Source of the DNA: JABAYQ01 sp042091225
GTDB lineage: Bacteria; Bacteroidota; Bacteroidia; Flavobacteriales; UBA7312
Assembly (NCBI GenBank): GCA_042091225.1
Contig: JBELHW010000082.1
Location: 1-5,987, forward strand
Direction of reading: 5' to 3'
Length of the DNA stretch: 5,987 bases
Numbering within the stretch: the first letter of the stretch is position 1; every line of letters starts with the position of its first letter. The notes under the pieces were generated by a model. It was not told the origin of the DNA and searched no databases. It saw only the letters and a program-made list of their open reading frames with translations. The translations under genes were made by a program, and so were the position numbers. Below, one piece after another: positions 1-5,987 of the stretch.

Positions 1-730
1 CAATTTTATCTAGTATTACTTGAGGCTCAAACCCTTGATCTTCAATCTTTTCTTCTAAGTCATCGTATGCTGTATAAGTTTCATCAATTTGATTTTGATC
101 GAACCCTTTAACTCCGTTTTCCAGAGTAATCATGAAAAGTTCAGAGACAAATTGAACATTTCGCATTCTTTTATCCCTAGCTTTTGTTGTGATTTTAAAA
201 TCCCACCAAAAATCTTTTTGAGATTCAGTCTCGACCGTATTTATGAACCAACCGTTGTATCGCGCATGTCTTAGTTCTTGCTGCTGCAGATTTCTAGCAT
301 TTCTGTTTACTCTATCAAAGACTTCTTCTATATTATTTCCGTCAATATTGTCTATAAAATCAACTACTAATGTGTAGTCCCAGAATTTTCTTTTATATTC
401 AGTAGACAGGGTCTTGAATTTTTTTCCATTTAGGTTCTCATCACCAAAGTCAGTTCCAATTGCTATTTTACTTTTTGCAAACGAGATTATAGTTTCTAAT
501 CTTTGTTTACCATCAACCACGTGGTACTCAGCAAATCCATTATCATCTATAGTACGATGAATAAAAATAGGAGGTGCAGGGTAATTTCTAAAAATGGTAT
601 CTAAAAAAAATCTTTTATCTTTTGCACTCCAAACACTTTTTCTTTGGTATGGTGGGTTAAGGTCTAGTTGCCCATTTCTTTCTAGGTCAAGGAACCATGT
701 TATTTGTTGAGTTGTCGGTTGTCTTTTCAT
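1..730 (-). CDS. DUF262 (GmrSD N-terminal-like) protein, C-terminus cut by left window edge
   Basis: Open reading frame of 243 codons from ATG at 730, continuing off the left edge. The start is firm: an in-frame TAA lies three codons upstream. Visible DUF262 hallmarks are NPPYQR (residues 25-30) followed by W34, the VVDGKQRL block (71-78; the family's usual form is DGQQR), and a conserved segment at about 138-160 containing FDRVNRN and QELRHARYNG. DUF262 has a ParB-like fold and forms the N-terminal, nucleotide-dependent part of GmrSD-type type IV restriction enzymes, which act on modified DNA; many DUF262 proteins are otherwise uncharacterised. It starts 13 bp after the endonuclease stop and is probably cotranscribed with it. 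Whether a DUF1524 HNH nuclease domain or a separate partner follows cannot be seen. Family assignment is strong; function in this operon is inferred. Confidence 0.88.
   Translation of the reverse strand, partial: MKRQPTTQQITWFLDLERNGQLDLNPPYQRKSVWSAKDKRFFLDTIFRNYPAPPIFIHRTIDDNGFAEYHVVDGKQRLETIISFAKSKIAIGTDFGDENLNGKKFKTLSTEYKRKFWDYTLVVDFIDNIDGNNIEEVFDRVNRNARNLQQQELRHARYNGWFINTVETESQKDFWWDFKITTKARDKRMRNVQFVSELFMITLENGVKGFDQNQIDETYTAYDDLEEKIEDQGFEPQVILDKI
284..289. other. CTGCAG hexamer (PstI/BsuBI-type site) inside the DUF262 gene
   Basis: This is the only CTGCAG I found by eye in the window; it encodes L148-Q149 of the DUF262 protein. PstI and BsuBI, the name-giving members of the endonuclease family encoded at 744-1715, recognise CTGCAG. 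If this system kept that specificity, the adenine here should be methylated in the host. At this base composition about one site by chance is unremarkable, so its presence says nothing on its own. Confidence 0.5.
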
Positions 731-743
731 TTTGTTATCTTAA
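731..743 (-). promoter_or_regulatory. Intercistronic spacer and weak translation leader for DUF262 gene
   Basis: The 13-bp gap between the endonuclease stop and the DUF262 ATG reads TTAAGATAACAAA on the coding strand. It has no GGAGG-like Shine-Dalgarno but is purine- and A-rich, as is common before Bacteroidota genes. It leaves no room for a separate promoter, so expression probably depends on the upstream endonuclease transcript. Confidence 0.45.
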
Positions 744-1715
744 TTATCTTGGACCCATAAATCGGTCACCGTTGAAGTGAATCATGTGGTCGGGTTTATC
801 AGAGATCCATACTTCGGTTTCCCATGCGATATCTGAAACATTTTTTTTAAATTCTTTGTTGTCTGGAAATGCGGTAACATAAACTTTACCTACTTTACAT
901 TCTTTTAAGGCTTCTTCTAATTCTTTCCAGCGTTTTGGTGAAACTGGACCATGACTTGTCACTGCTTCAATTAGAAATAGCCATTTTCTTTGGCTATTGT
1001 AGACTACAACATCAGGAAGCTTATCATGAGACATAGGTGAAACTCCTAAAGATTGTAAATAATCAGATTCAAGGTGCATTAGTTTACCTCCTTCACCAGT
1101 TCTACTACTTGCTGTATCTCCTATATAAAGGACAATACCTCCTTCACCAACAAAACGTGGGCAAAATTCATGTATTATATCCGCATGTAATTGATTATGT
1201 TTTCCTGGGGATAATGTGAGTTCTTTGCCATTGGGAAGTTTCACAGGTATTTTGTCTAAGTTTCGCTTTTTTTGATACTCTTCCTTGAGACTAGGCGCAT
1301 TTCTTAAGAATTCAGCGACTTTTTCTTTCCAATCACCATTAGGAAACCCTTGTAGAATTCCCAATATAGGTTCATTTAGCGAATAGTTATTGTCTTTACT
1401 ATTAGTAGGACGTTTTGGATTGTCCCTATTTCTATCAATTATTCTAGCTTGCTCAAATTGATGAAGTGTTTGTCTTCTGATAGTTTCCCTACTATTAGGT
1501 TTGTAATCCATTCCATACTCTTTACGAATAAATTCCATTATCAAGTAGGTAGGAAGAAGTGGAGCTTCACAATTACTCCAACTAGTATTTGGTTTGATAT
1601 TTGCCAACGCTAGAAAAACCCAAGCAGACCGATCGTTAGTTTGTTGCTTAGGTAGTTGTAACGCCTTTAATATTTGTTTGGCGTCCTCTAATTTTAATTT
1701 TTTTAAATCAGGCAT
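744..1715 (-). CDS. BsuBI/PstI-family type II restriction endonuclease
   Basis: A 323-residue protein, close to the length of R.PstI and R.BsuBI. The N-terminal part (about 1-120) is the helical/winged-helix domain of this family; RETIRRQTLHQFEQARIID (76-94) and the NPKRPTNSKDNNYSL stretch (99-113) are typical. The C-terminal nuclease domain holds LSPGKHNQLHADIIHEF (168-184), YIGDTAS (197-203), HDKLPDVVVY (230-239), LFLIEAVTSHGPVSPKR (246-262), VYVTAFPD (278-285), IAWETEVWI (296-304) and a terminal HMIHFNGDRFMGP. D235 and E250 with the following segment are the likely metal-binding residues of a PD-(D/E)XK-like site; that residue assignment is inferred. It should cut double-stranded DNA at the site protected by the partner methyltransferase, possibly CTGCAG. 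The ATG lies inside the end of the methyltransferase gene, implying translational coupling. No key block looks missing. Confidence 0.95.
   Translation of the reverse strand: MPDLKKLKLEDAKQILKALQLPKQQTNDRSAWVFLALANIKPNTSWSNCEAPLLPTYLIMEFIRKEYGMDYKPNSRETIRRQTLHQFEQARIIDRNRDNPKRPTNSKDNNYSLNEPILGILQGFPNGDWKEKVAEFLRNAPSLKEEYQKKRNLDKIPVKLPNGKELTLSPGKHNQLHADIIHEFCPRFVGEGGIVLYIGDTASSRTGEGGKLMHLESDYLQSLGVSPMSHDKLPDVVVYNSQRKWLFLIEAVTSHGPVSPKRWKELEEALKECKVGKVYVTAFPDNKEFKKNVSDIAWETEVWISDKPDHMIHFNGDRFMGPR
1708..1715 (-). other. 8-bp methyltransferase/endonuclease gene overlap (ATGCCTGA)
   Basis: The coding strand reads ATGCCTGA: the endonuclease ATG (1715-1713) precedes the methyltransferase TGA (1710-1708) in a different frame. 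Such overlaps commonly support translation by termination-reinitiation. Here it would make endonuclease synthesis depend on prior methyltransferase translation, a safe order for an R-M pair. No controller (C-protein) gene or separate endonuclease promoter is visible. Confidence 0.75.
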
Positions 1716-3195
1716 TTAATATTTTATTTATCTGTTCAATAGTATCATCGTCCAATTTGTTAAAATTAGCGGCATGCTTTCCTAATTGAATAATTTGCTC
1801 TCTAGTTGGTGTTTTCATAATTCTTATATCTGTCGCATTAACTTGTGTATTTCCTGAAATACACCTGTAGTAATGATCCATAAATTTAGAATTGAAAAGT
1901 ATTGAAAGCCCTTTAGCTTCATCTATTGATAATTCTGAATCTTTACGGCCTATATAATTAAGTTTATTGGTAATAGCTATGAATTCTATATTTTTGATAG
2001 GGTTATAAACACCAGCAACAAGTCTCCTTCGTTCATCTTTAGATGTAAATCTTTTTAGAATTAAATACCTTTTATTTGAAAGCAAATGTTTTTCAAAATT
2101 TGGATTTAATTCAAAAGAGAGGTCTTTTTTGTTATTACCTGTCCATGATATACCATTTATTAGAACATTATGTGCTTTAATTAATGGTACTTGCCCTAGT
2201 TGTGAATGATTTGTTGTAAGGAATGTTTTAGTTCTATGCTCTACTACCGGTCCAGTTGAAATAAAATATCCTTCATCAGTAAATGTTGATGGTAATTCCT
2301 CTGCTTTTTGTAAAATTTGAAAGTCTTTTTCAGTTTCAGGAACCCGAATAATTGCTTCAGAATTACTGGCATCAATAATAATATTTCTAGGGTACATCCT
2401 AATGTTTGGTGTTCTTAAATCAGAAATACTTTTACAGCTAGAAATGGTTATTTCTGTGTAATTTTCATTATTTTTTATAATCTTAAAAATAATATTCTCT
2501 TGTAATATGTCAGAGTCTTCAAATACTTCTTTCCTAGAATTAAATATGTGTATTAGTTCAAGTCTAGAGTTATCAAGAAGATACTTTCTAAATCCTTTAA
2601 AATAGAGCCCATTTAAAAAACTCCTAGGAGAAATTACTACTACTTGACCATTTTTGGCCATAGCGGAAAGAGTAATAGCAATGAATGATGCATAAATATT
2701 AGGGTCTCCTTTGAACAAGTCCGAAGTCTTTTTTGCATAAACAGATTCTTTAACTGAATATTTAAAGTAAGGGGGGTTTATTACTGCTATATCAAATTTT
2801 GATTTCTTGTTTAAATCTGGCCTATGAGTTACGAAGTCTTTATTGATGATGTTATAGATAAAAGTCTTTCGTTCCTTGGCAAAAATTACTTTGACTCCCT
2901 CTAATACTTCAGAAAGATGTTTGATTATAGTTTTATCTATTTCATAGAGAGTTGCTTCAACATTATTGACTCCCTTTTTTAATAAGTACAAAGCAGTAGA
3001 TGCGGTTAACATTCCATGACCAGCTCCGCAATCAAGTAGTCTTACGTGATTAGGGTTTAAAATTTGAACATCGATAAGATTACTCATAAACTCAGCAATA
3101 GGTGAATCCGTAAAATATTGTCCTAATATTTTCTTATCCTCATTACTAGTCTTTTGAGAAAATTCCTTTTGTTTATGTCTAATTTCTGATATCAA
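1708..3195 (-). CDS. N6-adenine DNA methyltransferase of BsuBI/PstI-type R-M system
   Basis: A 495-residue methyltransferase, similar in length to M.BsuBI and M.PstI. Motif X-like GQYFTDSPIAEFM (25-37), motif I LLDCGAGHGMLT (53-64, the S-adenosylmethionine loop), acidic YEID (84-87) and catalytic motif IV VINPPY (138-143) appear in that order, as in gamma-class, Eco57I-like adenine methyltransferases. The C-terminal half (about 300-495) holds target recognition; the KRFTSKDERRRLVAG (381-395) and SGNTQVNATDIR (447-458) blocks are typical of BsuBI/PstI partners. It should methylate adenine in the site cut by the downstream endonuclease. The start is TTG at 3195: a TAA sits two codons upstream, and no in-frame ATG or GTG occurs before motif X. 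Motif I is less usual, with Cys before GAG and HGML where VGSL-like residues are more common, but the glycine pattern is intact. Confidence 0.94.
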   Translation of the reverse strand: MISEIRHKQKEFSQKTSNEDKKILGQYFTDSPIAEFMSNLIDVQILNPNHVRLLDCGAGHGMLTASTALYLLKKGVNNVEATLYEIDKTIIKHLSEVLEGVKVIFAKERKTFIYNIINKDFVTHRPDLNKKSKFDIAVINPPYFKYSVKESVYAKKTSDLFKGDPNIYASFIAITLSAMAKNGQVVVISPRSFLNGLYFKGFRKYLLDNSRLELIHIFNSRKEVFEDSDILQENIIFKIIKNNENYTEITISSCKSISDLRTPNIRMYPRNIIIDASNSEAIIRVPETEKDFQILQKAEELPSTFTDEGYFISTGPVVEHRTKTFLTTNHSQLGQVPLIKAHNVLINGISWTGNNKKDLSFELNPNFEKHLLSNKRYLILKRFTSKDERRRLVAGVYNPIKNIEFIAITNKLNYIGRKDSELSIDEAKGLSILFNSKFMDHYYRCISGNTQVNATDIRIMKTPTREQIIQLGKHAANFNKLDDDTIEQINKILNA

Positions 3196-3212
3196 ATTTT
3201 ATTTTTTTCAAT
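3196..3212 (-). promoter_or_regulatory. A-rich translation leader before the TTG-started methyltransferase
   Basis: The coding strand between the inverted repeat and the TTG start reads ATTGAAAAAAATAAAAT. There is no Shine-Dalgarno core; an A-rich leader is the usual initiation context in Bacteroidota. With a TTG start this predicts modest translation. If the upstream repeat forms a hairpin in RNA, the leader lies just 3' of it and stays single-stranded. Confidence 0.5.
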
Positions 3213-3285
3213 GGTATACAACGTTCCGTGTATGGTGTCGTAGCATCCCGAAGGGTGCTATGCACTATACACATTGTTGTATGCC
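3213..3285. repeat. 73-bp imperfect inverted repeat, attC-like hairpin
   Basis: Outer stem: 3213-3222 pairs with 3276-3285 (10 bp, one G-T wobble) and includes the complementary boxes ATACAAC and GTTGTAT. An internal loop of 5 and 3 bases follows (3223-3227 and 3273-3275). Inner stem: 3228-3237 pairs with 3263-3272 (10 bp, one wobble). Beyond a bulged T3238, 3239-3245 pairs with 3256-3262; beyond a bulged T3246, CCC (3247-3249) pairs with GGG (3253-3255) around a GAA loop. G+C is about 48% by hand count, above the AT-rich genes. The order of paired box, unpaired spacer, paired box, extrahelical bases and apical stem matches a folded integron attC site, but the outer box GTTGTAT departs from the GTTRRRY consensus by one base. 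It lies 3 bp after one stop and 17 bp before the next start. It could instead be a dispersed palindromic repeat or a transcription attenuator. Pairing is seen directly; identity is inferred. Confidence 0.8.
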
Positions 3286-3288
3286 GTT

Positions 3289-5987
3289 TTAATTATTTTC
3301 AACTATTTGTATTTCTTCTTCTGTTAAATCATAAAGGTCATAAACCATTCGGTCTATTTCTTTATCGGTTTTATCAATTTCGGCTTTTAGAGTTTGAGCT
3401 TCTGCTTTTTTCGTTTCAAAAACTTCCATCCACTCTATTTCATCTATTTTGGTAAGTTTTTCTCCACCTGCTTTTTTAATGGCTTTGTTTAGTTCTTTAA
3501 TGAAATCTCCAAATTCTAACTCGTGCCAATTTTGTAGTTTTTTGGAAAGTTTTTCGATAGAAAATTGAGATTTAAGGTATTTGGTAAAAGTGTTCGATAA
3601 ATGATTTTTATTAGTTGTAGTAATAGTTATTTGATCAACTAATTCTGAAAAGCTGTTTTGTACCTTTCCTTCAACTAAGATTATTGGAAACCTTCTAATA
3701 TCTCCAATCAATATTTTGGGGAATGTTGTTCGTTTTCCTTTTGGTGAAGTTTTCAAATTATACCAAGAAATTAAAGTTGAATTTATTACTGCTAAAAGAT
3801 ATTCTCCTCTCATATTTGAGATATTTAAACAAGATATTATTCCAGGATCGTGATATAAAACTTCTTTACACAGGGCAGCGCTTATTCTTGGTGGATTTCC
3901 CCCTGTAATTTCTTGGATTAAAATTCTTTCCCCATTGAAATATTTTGGTTTTCGAGATCGGTGCAACCATTCACCATAATTTAGGAATTCACTATTACTA
4001 ATATCAATTCCAAATCTTTTAATAGCTCTTCCTTGAACCCATTTTCCATAGTTATCATCTTCCTTCTTGTTACTATGATAGATTCTTGCCTTTACTTGTT
4101 CTTTTGTTAAATGTTCTGTTGAATATGGCACAATGCCTTGGCATACATCTAGAAAATCTGAACCTAATTTGGCATGATTAGTTATTTTATCAATTAGATC
4201 TATATCCGCTTCATTTTGCCATACTTGAAATTGATTGTCTTCAGATTTTTTCCACTTTTCTACTGAAGCTTCCAAAATAGTTGAACTACTTAGATCTAAT
4301 TCAAGTGTTTTGTCATCTGAGTGTATTATTTGACACGTATTTACAAAGACTTCTTTTCTAAGTATGAAAACAAGAGCATTAACACTCGCATCTGCAAAAA
4401 CAGAATAACTGAATGTAACTATATTCTCAACTCCATATTTAGTCAAAACATGTTGTCTTAAATTTTGAGCTTGAGGTATGTTAATCCAAGTATCTGGTGT
4501 TATGTAGCCGACCTCTCCACCATCTTTAAGAATACTTCCAAGCAATTCAATAAAGAAAAAATATATTTCGTGATTACCTTGGAAAGTAGTGAATTTGTTA
4601 GCGAAATAACTCTTCGTAGTTTGATCTAAATATGCTCCATAAGGCGGATTTCCAATTACTACATCAAACCCTCCCTTTTCAAAAACTTGGGGATATTCCA
4701 ACTCCCATTTAAAGGCTTTATCACCTGCTACTGTTTTACTATCTATTAAAGAATTCCCGCATTTAATATTGCTGCTTAAATCATTTAATTTACGTCTTGG
4801 CTGTGCAGTCCGCAACCATAAAGAGAGTTTTGCTATCTCAACAGATTCTTCATTGAGGTCAACCCCATAAATATTGTTTTCTAATACTGTGGTTTCAATG
4901 TTCGGAAACACCAAACCGCCACCTAGTAATTTTGCTTGTAATTCATCAATGTATTCATGCTCCTTTATCAAGAAGTCTAAAGCTTGGTTTAAGAAAGCTC
5001 CAGAACCACAAGCTGGGTCAAGTATAGTTAATTGCAATAACCATTCTCTGTAGTTTTCTATTGTTGCAAGAAGCTTTTTCTTGGTTTCTGTTTTGCGTTT
5101 AGGGTGAAATTCCTCATCTACAATTTTAAGTTCATCTTTCTTTTCAGAACATAATTTACCAACTGTATTGTCTACTATGTATTTGGTAATGTATTTTGGG
5201 GTATAGAAAACACCATCTTTTTTACGTTTGGTTTTTTGCTTATCAAATTCTGTTCCTTCTATATCGGCATTAACGCTTTCAATCTCGTTTAGTGAGTTTT
5301 CGAAAATATGACCAAGTATGTTTACATCTACCTGACTTTCAAAATCGTAAGCTTGTAAGTCTTTGGTGTGTTTGTATAATAAGTCGTCACTAATCAATAG
5401 GCTATCTAGAATGCTGTCGGGTTTAAACAAGCCACCATTGTACGCAAATATCTCTGCTGTTTTATCAGTTCCTTTCCTTCCAGTATCTAAGTAGTTAAAA
5501 TACTTTTTGTATCGACTGTAAAGCGGCACATGTTCGTCTAATTCTTTTAGTTTATTCCATTGGTCTAAAATTTTAACCGTTGAATTAGGTGGCAATAAAC
5601 CTCTGTCTTCAGCAAAAAAAATGAATAAAAAGCGATCTATTAATTTTTGAGACTTCTTAAAAAGAGCTTGTTTTATGTTTTTGGTTCCTCTTTCGGAATC
5701 AGCATTATTCAATTCGGTTCTAAAAACCTCATTTTTCATATTAAGCTTAACCAAGTCTCGAAACAATTCTCTTTTAAACGTAGAATAGTCTTTATAGAAC
5801 TTTTTTGTAATAGCTTCTTCTTCTTGAACAGAAGCTTCTTTTATTTTAAGTGGAACATTACTTAGTAAATTGTCTTTAGCCAAGCACAAGTACAGCAATT
5901 CAAAGCGTTCTTGATTAAGAGTAAACAAATCGAATTCTTCAAAGTCAACTGCATTATTGATGTAGAATCGAATTTTTTCAAAATTGG
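3289..5987 (-). CDS. Eco57I-like type IIG restriction-modification protein, N-terminus cut by right window edge
   Basis: The frame is open to the right edge, so the gene is 5'-partial; positions are numbered from the TTG codon at 5928, which is only a reference point (879 residues from there). Blocks in order: helical connector (about 86-130, with RFLFIFFAEDRGLL), FAYNGGLF (161-168), VNILGHIFENSLNEIE (202-217), motif X GVFYTPKYIT (239-248), motif I DPACGSGAFL (304-313), YGVDLNEESVEIAKLSLWL (354-372), catalytic motif IV IGNPPYG (425-431), GYITPDTWIN (474-483), a TaqI-like specificity region (about 590-750) and a C-terminal helical end with IDRMVYDLYDLTEEEIQIVE. This is an N6-adenine methyltransferase with its own specificity region. 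In the type IIG family one chain also carries an N-terminal PD-(D/E)XK nuclease, which would lie outside the window. If that nuclease is absent, it would be a solitary methyltransferase. Recognition sequence unknown. All motifs seen are intact. Confidence 0.92.
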   Translation of the reverse strand, partial: NFEKIRFYINNAVDFEEFDLFTLNQERFELLYLCLAKDNLLSNVPLKIKEASVQEEEAITKKFYKDYSTFKRELFRDLVKLNMKNEVFRTELNNADSERGTKNIKQALFKKSQKLIDRFLFIFFAEDRGLLPPNSTVKILDQWNKLKELDEHVPLYSRYKKYFNYLDTGRKGTDKTAEIFAYNGGLFKPDSILDSLLISDDLLYKHTKDLQAYDFESQVDVNILGHIFENSLNEIESVNADIEGTEFDKQKTKRKKDGVFYTPKYITKYIVDNTVGKLCSEKKDELKIVDEEFHPKRKTETKKKLLATIENYREWLLQLTILDPACGSGAFLNQALDFLIKEHEYIDELQAKLLGGGLVFPNIETTVLENNIYGVDLNEESVEIAKLSLWLRTAQPRRKLNDLSSNIKCGNSLIDSKTVAGDKAFKWELEYPQVFEKGGFDVVIGNPPYGAYLDQTTKSYFANKFTTFQGNHEIYFFFIELLGSILKDGGEVGYITPDTWINIPQAQNLRQHVLTKYGVENIVTFSYSVFADASVNALVFILRKEVFVNTCQIIHSDDKTLELDLSSSTILEASVEKWKKSEDNQFQVWQNEADIDLIDKITNHAKLGSDFLDVCQGIVPYSTEHLTKEQVKARIYHSNKKEDDNYGKWVQGRAIKRFGIDISNSEFLNYGEWLHRSRKPKYFNGERILIQEITGGNPPRISAALCKEVLYHDPGIISCLNISNMRGEYLLAVINSTLISWYNLKTSPKGKRTTFPKILIGDIRRFPIILVEGKVQNSFSELVDQITITTTNKNHLSNTFTKYLKSQFSIEKLSKKLQNWHELEFGDFIKELNKAIKKAGGEKLTKIDEIEWMEVFETKKAEAQTLKAEIDKTDKEIDRMVYDLYDLTEEEIQIVENN

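Noticed and set aside
3190..3201. A Bacteroidota -7 promoter box (TAnnTTTG) near TAAAATTTG before the methyltransferase
   Set aside because: The spacing is one base too long (three bases between TA and TTTG), the match overlaps the TTG start itself, and I saw no convincing -33 TTTG element at the right distance.
3213..3285. Reading the inverted repeat as an ordinary rho-independent terminator of the type IIG gene
   Set aside because: In the direction of transcription the hairpin is followed by ATTGAAAAAAATAAAAT, an A-tract rather than a U-tract, and the stem is long, bulged and split by an internal loop. Some attenuation remains possible.
3228..3455. Plus-strand open frame across the hairpin and the end of the type IIG gene
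   Set aside because: It runs through the inverted repeat and antisense to a strongly supported gene; its low-complexity F/L-rich product is typical of an antisense shadow.
5647..5865. Plus-strand open frame antisense to the type IIG gene
   Set aside because: The F/S/I-rich translation is the complement of a Lys/Asn/Glu-rich coding region; there is no recognisable domain.
5926..5928. TTG at 5928 as the true start of the type IIG gene
   Set aside because: The frame is open and protein-like to the window edge, and family members carry further N-terminal sequence.
3289..5987. The large methyltransferase as PglX of a BREX system
   Set aside because: The Eco57I-like blocks are shared with PglX, but no BREX partner gene (brxA, brxB, brxC, pglZ, brxL) is in the window, and the neighbours are a type II R-M pair.

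Overview
The window is AT-rich, and every supported gene lies on the minus strand, so the biological reading direction is from position 5987 down to 1. The AT-rich composition and A-rich leaders without a clear Shine-Dalgarno sequence suggest a member of the Bacteroidota (Flavobacteriia or Cytophagia type). That is an inference; no taxonomic marker gene is present. The content is that of a defence island: two DNA restriction-modification (R-M) systems plus a DUF262 (GmrSD N-terminal type) gene.

In transcription order: (1) 5987-3289 is a large Eco57I-like single-chain R-M protein (type IIG style) with adenine methyltransferase motifs and a C-terminal specificity region. Its N-terminus, where a nuclease domain would be expected, lies beyond the right edge. 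(2) 3285-3213 is a 73-bp imperfect inverted repeat, clearly richer in G+C than the genes. It folds as two 10-bp stems split by an asymmetric internal loop, then a bulged apical stem, much like a folded integron attC site. (3) 3195-1708 is an N6-adenine methyltransferase of the BsuBI/PstI companion type, with a TTG start. (4) 1715-744 is a BsuBI/PstI-family restriction endonuclease whose start overlaps the methyltransferase end by 8 bp. (5) 730-1 is a DUF262 protein starting 13 bp after the endonuclease stop and cut by the left edge.

Genes 3 to 5 look like one operon. The methyltransferase protects host sites, the endonuclease cuts unmodified DNA, and the DUF262 protein may be an added effector, for instance against modified phage DNA. 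That last role is inference. The type IIG gene ends 3 bp before the repeat and the methyltransferase starts 17 bp after it, which is the packing seen between gene cassettes. This suggests two separately acquired defence modules joined at a recombination-like site. There is no gene-free stretch longer than about 100 bp, and I see no tRNA, rRNA, CRISPR array or transposase.
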